Shown: piece by piece, positions 58,901-64,000 of the stretch | How positions within the stretch are numbered: position 1 is the first letter of the stretch | Layout: each line of letters opens with the position of its first letter | Assembly: GCA_032358165.1 (NCBI GenBank) | Contig: JAALGY010000020.1 | Coordinates: 434,001 to 498,000, forward strand | From: Diplosphaera chodatii | Taxonomy: Eukaryota; Chlorophyta; Trebouxiophyceae; Prasiolales; Stichococcaceae | Length of the DNA stretch: 64,000 bases | Direction: 5' to 3' | The notes under the pieces: generated by a model | The model's database searches: none | The model's input: only the letters and a program-made list of their open reading frames with translations | Told to the model about the DNA's origin: nothing | Made by a program: the position numbers and the translations under genes

Positions 58901-61900
58901 TATCGGAGTACGCTGCAGGTGCTGACGGATGCTGATGTAAAACGCTGGCGTAGCCACTTCTGCGTGTCAGATGGCATGGCACGCTGGCTGCTGCCAGCAC
59001 ATGTACCCGCACTGCAGCAAGGTATGGAAGCATCTGCAACTGCAGCAAGATGGGGGATATTCGCTATGGAGCCCTGCACATGGTCAGCACATGGCAGCTC
59101 TGGTGGTCGATAAGCACAGGCTACATGCAGGTGCAGGCTGCTGTTAGGCCATCGTGTGCATGTCATTTGTGCAGGTGACGCGGGTTTCGAACATGAGGTC
59201 CTGGCAAGTCTGCAGGGCGGCGCGACTGTGTCACTGCGCTATCTGGAGTCCTGGTCGTGCGTTGCTGACCTCTCTGCTGTTGTTTCTCTAGCTCTCAGCA
59301 GGGCCACAGTCATCTGCCACACTGCTCGAGCATGGTGCACGGCATGGGACCCCCTGCAGTTTGCACCCCTTGGACCGATGTTCAAGCCACCACTTCCTTG
59401 CGCCATTTTGTGCAACAGTGTGGCACCTGCTCCTGACCAGGCCCAGCCGTGGGACCATCAGTGGCAGCGCGTGGGAGGCGTGGGCTGTCGACAACCCTGC
59501 GGCGCCTGGGTCAGTGTTGACGATGTCCCCTGCCAGCGGCCGCTGCTTCGTGGCAATCACGCTGGTGGCCGGGACTGGTGATGGAGGGAGGGGCACTGTT
59601 GATGCCAGCACCTCAGCGCCCTGCAGCAGCCTGCCTCGTGTCACCCGCCGTCCAGGCTGCACTCTGAAGGTGTGCCTCGCAGAAGCATCAGGGTGTTTCC
59701 GCAGCAGTTGCTATGCGACTGTGCAGGTGCAAGTGCGGATGTCAAGATGTATCACGCCCAGCAGCTCCTCGACAGTGGTCATGGGAGTGGTGTTGTCGCA
59801 CTGTGTCCATGCTCCAAGACCCAACTATCATGGTCGGACTTCGCAGGTGGCACCGACAGGCGGCATGGCTACAGGCAGCAGCAAGCGCCGGCCACGGCAT
59901 GGCTCTGGAGCTGCCACCAACAGCTCTGGCGGCAGAGCCACGAACAGCAATCGGTCTGACAGGCACGGCGACCATCGCGGTGGTCGGGCTATGTGGAAGC
60001 CGCCAGCAAGAGTGCGCCAGGGTGGGCGCAAGAACAGGTGGGTACATGCTTCCTCCTGTTGTGTCATCTGGGACGTTCGGTCAGTATATGGCATGTTGCA
60101 TGCCGCTCTTCAAACATGCACCATATAAGTTTCAAGTGTCTGTTGTTGACACTGCTTGATAGGGCTCTCCCTTCTGCAGGCGTGCTCGCCTCACTACCAC
60201 GACTGGATCGTCAGACAGTCACATGGAGCAGGTCACTGTGCACCAGCAGGCTGCAGCGCTGCACCAGGGTGAGTGTCGCTGCATGTCACAGTGGCTCATG
60301 CAAGCCTTCACACCTGCCAACCACGTCCTGGTCGCACTGCAGCTGCTGCGCTGCTTGCACAGCAGCTCACACTGAAAATCATCTTGTGTTCCTTTAAGGG
60401 GGCATGGATGAGGCTCAATGGGAGGCTGCCATTGCAAGCAGCGAGCAGGAGGCCCTGGATCATGTCCATGAAGCCGCCGTCATTGCAAGTGCATAGCCAA
60501 TTTACAGAAGTGACATGCTGGTGCACAGTTTGTTAGGCATGCTACGTCGACGATGAAGCAGGAACCCAGCAACACGACATGCCTCGGACTGTCATCACAG
60601 CATGCTGGTGCCAAGCCCGCCTGTTTTACTCGGTGCAAAGCATGCGCTGTCCATCGCCATGTGCAGCTGAGGAGGAGGGCTCCTATAGAGTACCACAGCT
60701 GCAGCCGCTGCCATCTGAGGCTGAGCTGGCGGCGCTCCCCGCAGCCCAGCGGCCCGAGCCGTGTGCCTACTTCGCAGAGCCTTTTGCCTGGCGCTACCAG
60801 GTGCGTGACACGAAGCCCCAACTTGAACCATGGAGGCTGAGGACTGTTGGATCCTCGTATTTCCCAATCGCAGGTACCTGTCGACACACTACCTTCTCTG
60901 CTTCAGTCCTGCGGTGAATGAAGGGTTTCTGCAACACACATGCAGTCCAGCAATGCGGAGGCCAGCTTGGGCGACAACAGCGTTCCCCTGGCAGCGCTGC
61001 TGCCGCCCAGCTACCAGGGGAACCCACCCCGTGGCAGCCTGTGGGCCGTGCTGACTGTGAGTACAGCCTGGTTGGCAATACCTTTGACGTGTCACTGCAA
61101 GTTGCAACTGCATGTCATGAAGCATCACTGTACCGCCATGTTCGTGCTGCTGCACACCGGCCAATCCTCATGGTAGAGTATCCGCCATTACCGCCTGTGC
61201 TGGTGCTGTGCCCATAGCACGCCACCCGTGCCACAACTGCTCTGGAGCTACTGCTTTGTCTGCGCATGCAGCAAGGCCTGCAGTACCGGCTGCTGGCGAA
61301 CATGTGCACAGCGCCGAAAGAGGCAGTCGGTTGGCAGGTGATCCACCGGCCCTCTCCTGGCCAGTGCTGACTCTTGGTGGTTGATAGTTGCACAAAGTAC
61401 GCCGCATACACATCCAAAACCAGAGCTCTTCAAACAAAGACCAACCAACTTGGTCTCGAATGTGCATCTCGGACTGCAGGTGCTTGCGTTAGAGAACATC
61501 CCCGCCGAGGTGTTCATCATCGAGTACGCAGGCAGGTGGCATGTTTTGTCGGATGAAGGTGCATGCTGCTGGCACTAGAGTCATGCGCCCTTCAGTATCA
61601 TCTTCAGTGCGTGCTTTCGGGCTGTGTAGCACTCAACCCAGACCTGCTTGTTGCCAGATATGCGCTTAGTCTTTAAGATGCGCTCAATACTCGAACATGA
61701 AGCTTGCCGACTGATGAGCTTTGCTTTCCGGCCAGGACGGCCATTGGTCAACCACAACAACTACAATTACATAGGCATTCTTGCGAGCCATCGCTGAGTG
61801 CTGCTGCAGGGGAGTACCTCAGCGCCACCGAGACGGAGCATCGGGAAGACGAGGCAATCATAAACTGCGAACCCCGCTGCTTCCTGTGGGACCTGCAGTG

Positions 61901-62852
61901 TCAGGATGTCCGAAAGGAGAAGGTGCCGACGCACTTGTTCTCCTGTGCTCCTGATGCGGCGTGCACACAACCCACTCTTGGATCCTCAAGCTTGTCAGCC
62001 AGCTGGGTGTGCGGCTGCCGCTGTCGTGACGCTGGCAACGCTTTGATGGGGTTCAGCCAAGTCTGTGTGCTAGGTGCTAAGTGTCGTGTGCTGCTGGCTG
62101 TGTGTGCCGATGTGTGTGGCTGGTCAGGTCCGCATGCGCTATCCTCAGCACTCAGCACAATCTGTTAATCGTGGAGCTGATCTCTGACAGCGGTATGCTG
62201 CCGTCAGCAGGAGGCTGGCACAGCAGAGGAGTCAGCGGAGCAAACATCTGTACAGTGGGAGCAGAGCCCCGTGTGTGTCATCGACGCAAAGCACACTGGC
62301 AATATGTCGAGGCTTATCAATCACTCCTGCCGCCCCAATGTCAAGGTGCGGCTCTAATCCTACTTGCATGTCAAACTCGACTTGTCGTGGTTCTACCTGC
62401 ACCACGTCTGCTGCGCCTGCCGGCCTGACAACCTGACTCGCGCATCAGGTCTGACTGCTGCACTGTACAGGCAGTGGAGGTGCGGCAGAGACACGGCCAT
62501 GCACGCATCCTGATGTTTGCGCTGCGGGACATCAGGCGTGGGGAGAGCCTCGATTTGGATTATATGCCCGACGTGAGCACTGAGCTGACACATGCCTTGG
62601 CAGCGCAATTTTCAAGCGCTCGCACACAGCATGCATTAGGAATTGCACCATGCTGGCACCCAAGAAACTGGGCCCACCCTCTGGTCTTGCCTGTTCAGCA
62701 TTGCCCTTGCTCAATGCAGCATCTGCCTGACCGACAGTTTGCTCAGTCAAGTGTGGCTTGTGCCTCTGCAGTTTGTTGACGCGTTCCTCGAGAAGGATGG
62801 GCTGAAGGACTGCCTGTGCGGCGCCGACAACTGCCGCGGGAAAACCCTGTGA
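55922..62852 (+). CDS. B3-like/SET-domain protein, array copy 3 (possible frameshift)
   Basis: Starts MADPGNSQAQQSPSHHVNP, with DIRDWLSPPR near 56024-56052. SIM-like PIDLEASSDDE ends at 56492 and IIVLLSESDE lies near 56860. The NLS-like PPPAKRQRS is near 57120. FLDGWKPEQLAQTYRTAG is in the exon starting near 57570, and WSTWGWGPVAEVLNGD is near 58000. The B3-like module is 58919-59021 (VLTDADVKRWRSHFCVSDG), 59175-59256 and from 59441 (GTISGSAWEAWAV). SET pieces: LQYRLLANMC (61270-61337), NIPAEVFIIEYAG (from 61480), exon 61812-61924, exon from 62211 ending NHSCRPN (62347), GESLDLDY (62473-62573) and post-SET CLCGADNCRG, with TGA ending at 62852. It has the canonical NHSC and looks catalytically complete. 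A one-base deletion relative to copy 2 at 56771-56775 breaks the frame before the second SIM-like motif, so this copy may be a pseudogene, use an unseen splice, or hold a sequencing error. Confidence 0.72.
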
Positions 62853-63950
62853 GTCTGCAGTGCACTGACATAGAGCCGTTGGACCGGCCATGCAGCGCCT
62901 CGGAGACGGAAGGCAGCTTGAGCTTGCCGCTGGCTGCTACGGCAGTGTGGCACCAAGCAGCAAGCAATGCCCAACAGTGTATGTGAGCATATGAAGGGCC
63001 ATCCCGTAGCAGTCAGCAAGCGGCATGGGAACACAGGTGTTTTGGGTTGGCTGCGCTGCTTGTCGCTCGCAGATGTGCACCACCAGAGTGTCAATATATA
63101 GCTACAGTGCGCAGCCTCACCGTACAGCCTCCTGCCCTGGCAGTCGTCCAGAACAGTAGTTTCTCGGCATGGCAGCTCTGCAAGTTTATTCCGCCAGCTT
63201 ATTACACATCACAAACAGGGGTAGCCATGTAGAGTTGTGGGTGTGTAGGTTGCAAGACAGCGTAATGGCAGCATCCAGTCGGCCTGCGAGCAGAAACTCA
63301 TAGAGCAGGCATGAGTATTTGGTCGATGGCAGCTTGTGCTTGACTGCGACCATCTCGCTGCAAACCCTTGATCTACTGCCATGCGTGCTGTGGTCCTGAC
63401 GGGGCAGCTCAGTGCCATGTTCACGCTTGACCATCATGCGTAGCCGTCTGAGAAGCCTGTATTGCTATCAAAGTACCCAACGCTGTGCAGATGCTCCCGC
63501 AATAACGACCAGATCGATGCCGGTCGCAAGCGCCTGGCAATCCTCAGGTGCAGATTGCCCCAGACGCTGCCCGCAATCCTAGGCATTGCCTATGGACGGA
63601 GGCCTGCAGGTGACCTGAATGGTTTCATGTAAGCGGTGCAAGTGCTTTGAAACCCGGCCGCCTGAAATTCCCAGATTGTGTTGGCATGCACTTGGCCAAC
63701 TCGCGGTGCAGCGGCCAGCGACCATTGCACCTCACCTTGCAGGCAGCAGCTGGCGGTACAGACTGAATACACGGCCCGCAGCCTGCTAGCCTGAAAAGGT
63801 GCTCCTGCCATGGCATGTCTCACCTCAACAGGACCTCGTTGGCTTGGCAGCCAGCAATCATGCGGTGCGCCAGCCTGGCAGTGCGATCATGAGGAGGGGG
63901 CTGAGTCGTCCGCAGCGAAGCAGAGTCAGCCACGAGCTGCGTGTCACTAG
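62853..63950 (+). promoter_or_regulatory. Array spacer 3 (copy 3 to copy 4)
   Basis: No coding exon is seen. The right part contains cttgaccatcatgcgtagccg and gatgccggtcgcaagcgcctgg, which have close matches in spacers 1 and 2. Its 3' end leads into the start of copy 4. Confidence 0.6.
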
Positions 63951-64000
63951 ATGGACGCGCCAGCAGATGCAGCTGCAGCGTGCAGCACACGGCACGGCGC
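63951..64000 (+). CDS. Start of array copy 4 (cut by the window edge)
   Basis: An ATG at 63951 opens MDAPADAAAACSTRHG, which matches APADAAAACGT in exon 1 of copy 1. The DNA around it (cactagatgga, then atgcagctgcagcgtgcag) matches the copy 2 start region at 48604-48670. Only the first 16 codons are visible, so only membership of the array can be claimed. Confidence 0.6.
   Translation, partial: MDAPADAAAACSTRHG

Noticed and set aside
29326..64000. Transposon or retroelement as the cause of the repeated 7 kb units
   Set aside because: I see no reverse transcriptase, integrase or transposase motifs, no terminal repeats and no target-site duplications. Conserved introns point to segmental tandem duplication.

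Overview
This window is nuclear DNA of a plant-lineage eukaryote, most likely a green alga and plausibly a trebouxiophyte. It is GC-rich. The genes are cut into many short exons with consensus GT...AG introns, and acceptors very often read TGCAG. Two genes encode plastid-type [2Fe-2S] ferredoxins with N-terminal leaders. TGTAA, the usual chlorophyte polyadenylation signal, lies downstream of several genes. Gene models below come from splice-site and reading-phase reasoning by eye. Exon borders are given only where phase and homology agree; no transcript evidence was available.

Left part (1-17.4 kb): the 3' end of an unidentified plus-strand gene (1-510). Next is a 21-exon gene for the large subunit of replication protein A (RPA1, 7131 to 920, minus) with three C-terminal CCHC zinc knuckles. 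It shares a short head-to-head promoter with the first of two tandem plastid ferredoxin genes (7502-8287 and 8972-10524, plus). A leucine-rich-repeat protein with a long disordered tail follows on the minus strand (16643 to 11304).

Middle (17.4-28.6 kb): a plus-strand gene that begins with a CDCA7-type 4CXXC zinc finger, the family that partners the DDM1/HELLS chromatin remodeller. By phase it runs on through Q-rich and helical-repeat exons to a stop at 28577, so it looks like a giant CDCA7-like protein.

Right part (29.3-64 kb): a tandem array of paralogous genes on the plus strand. There are three in full (29326-47368, 48609-54769, 55922-62852), and a fourth starts at 63951 and is cut by the window edge. 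Each full copy encodes, in order, an RFC1-like DIR[KD]W motif, a SUMO-interaction-like acidic motif, a disordered nuclear-signal region with a second such motif, a B3-like putative DNA-binding module, and a C-terminal SET plus post-SET lysine methyltransferase domain. Copy 1 also carries about seven A-type modules with a conserved C...HxH signature and three B-type B3-like modules, taking it to very roughly 4,000 codons. Copy 2 has lost a middle module. Copy 3 carries a one-base deletion relative to copy 2. The spacers are duplicated along with the genes.

Taken together, RPA1, the CDCA7-like protein and the B3/SET array suggest a neighbourhood rich in replication-linked chromatin functions; that link is inference. 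The B3-like plus SET fusion, expanded in tandem, is the best candidate here for an undescribed system.
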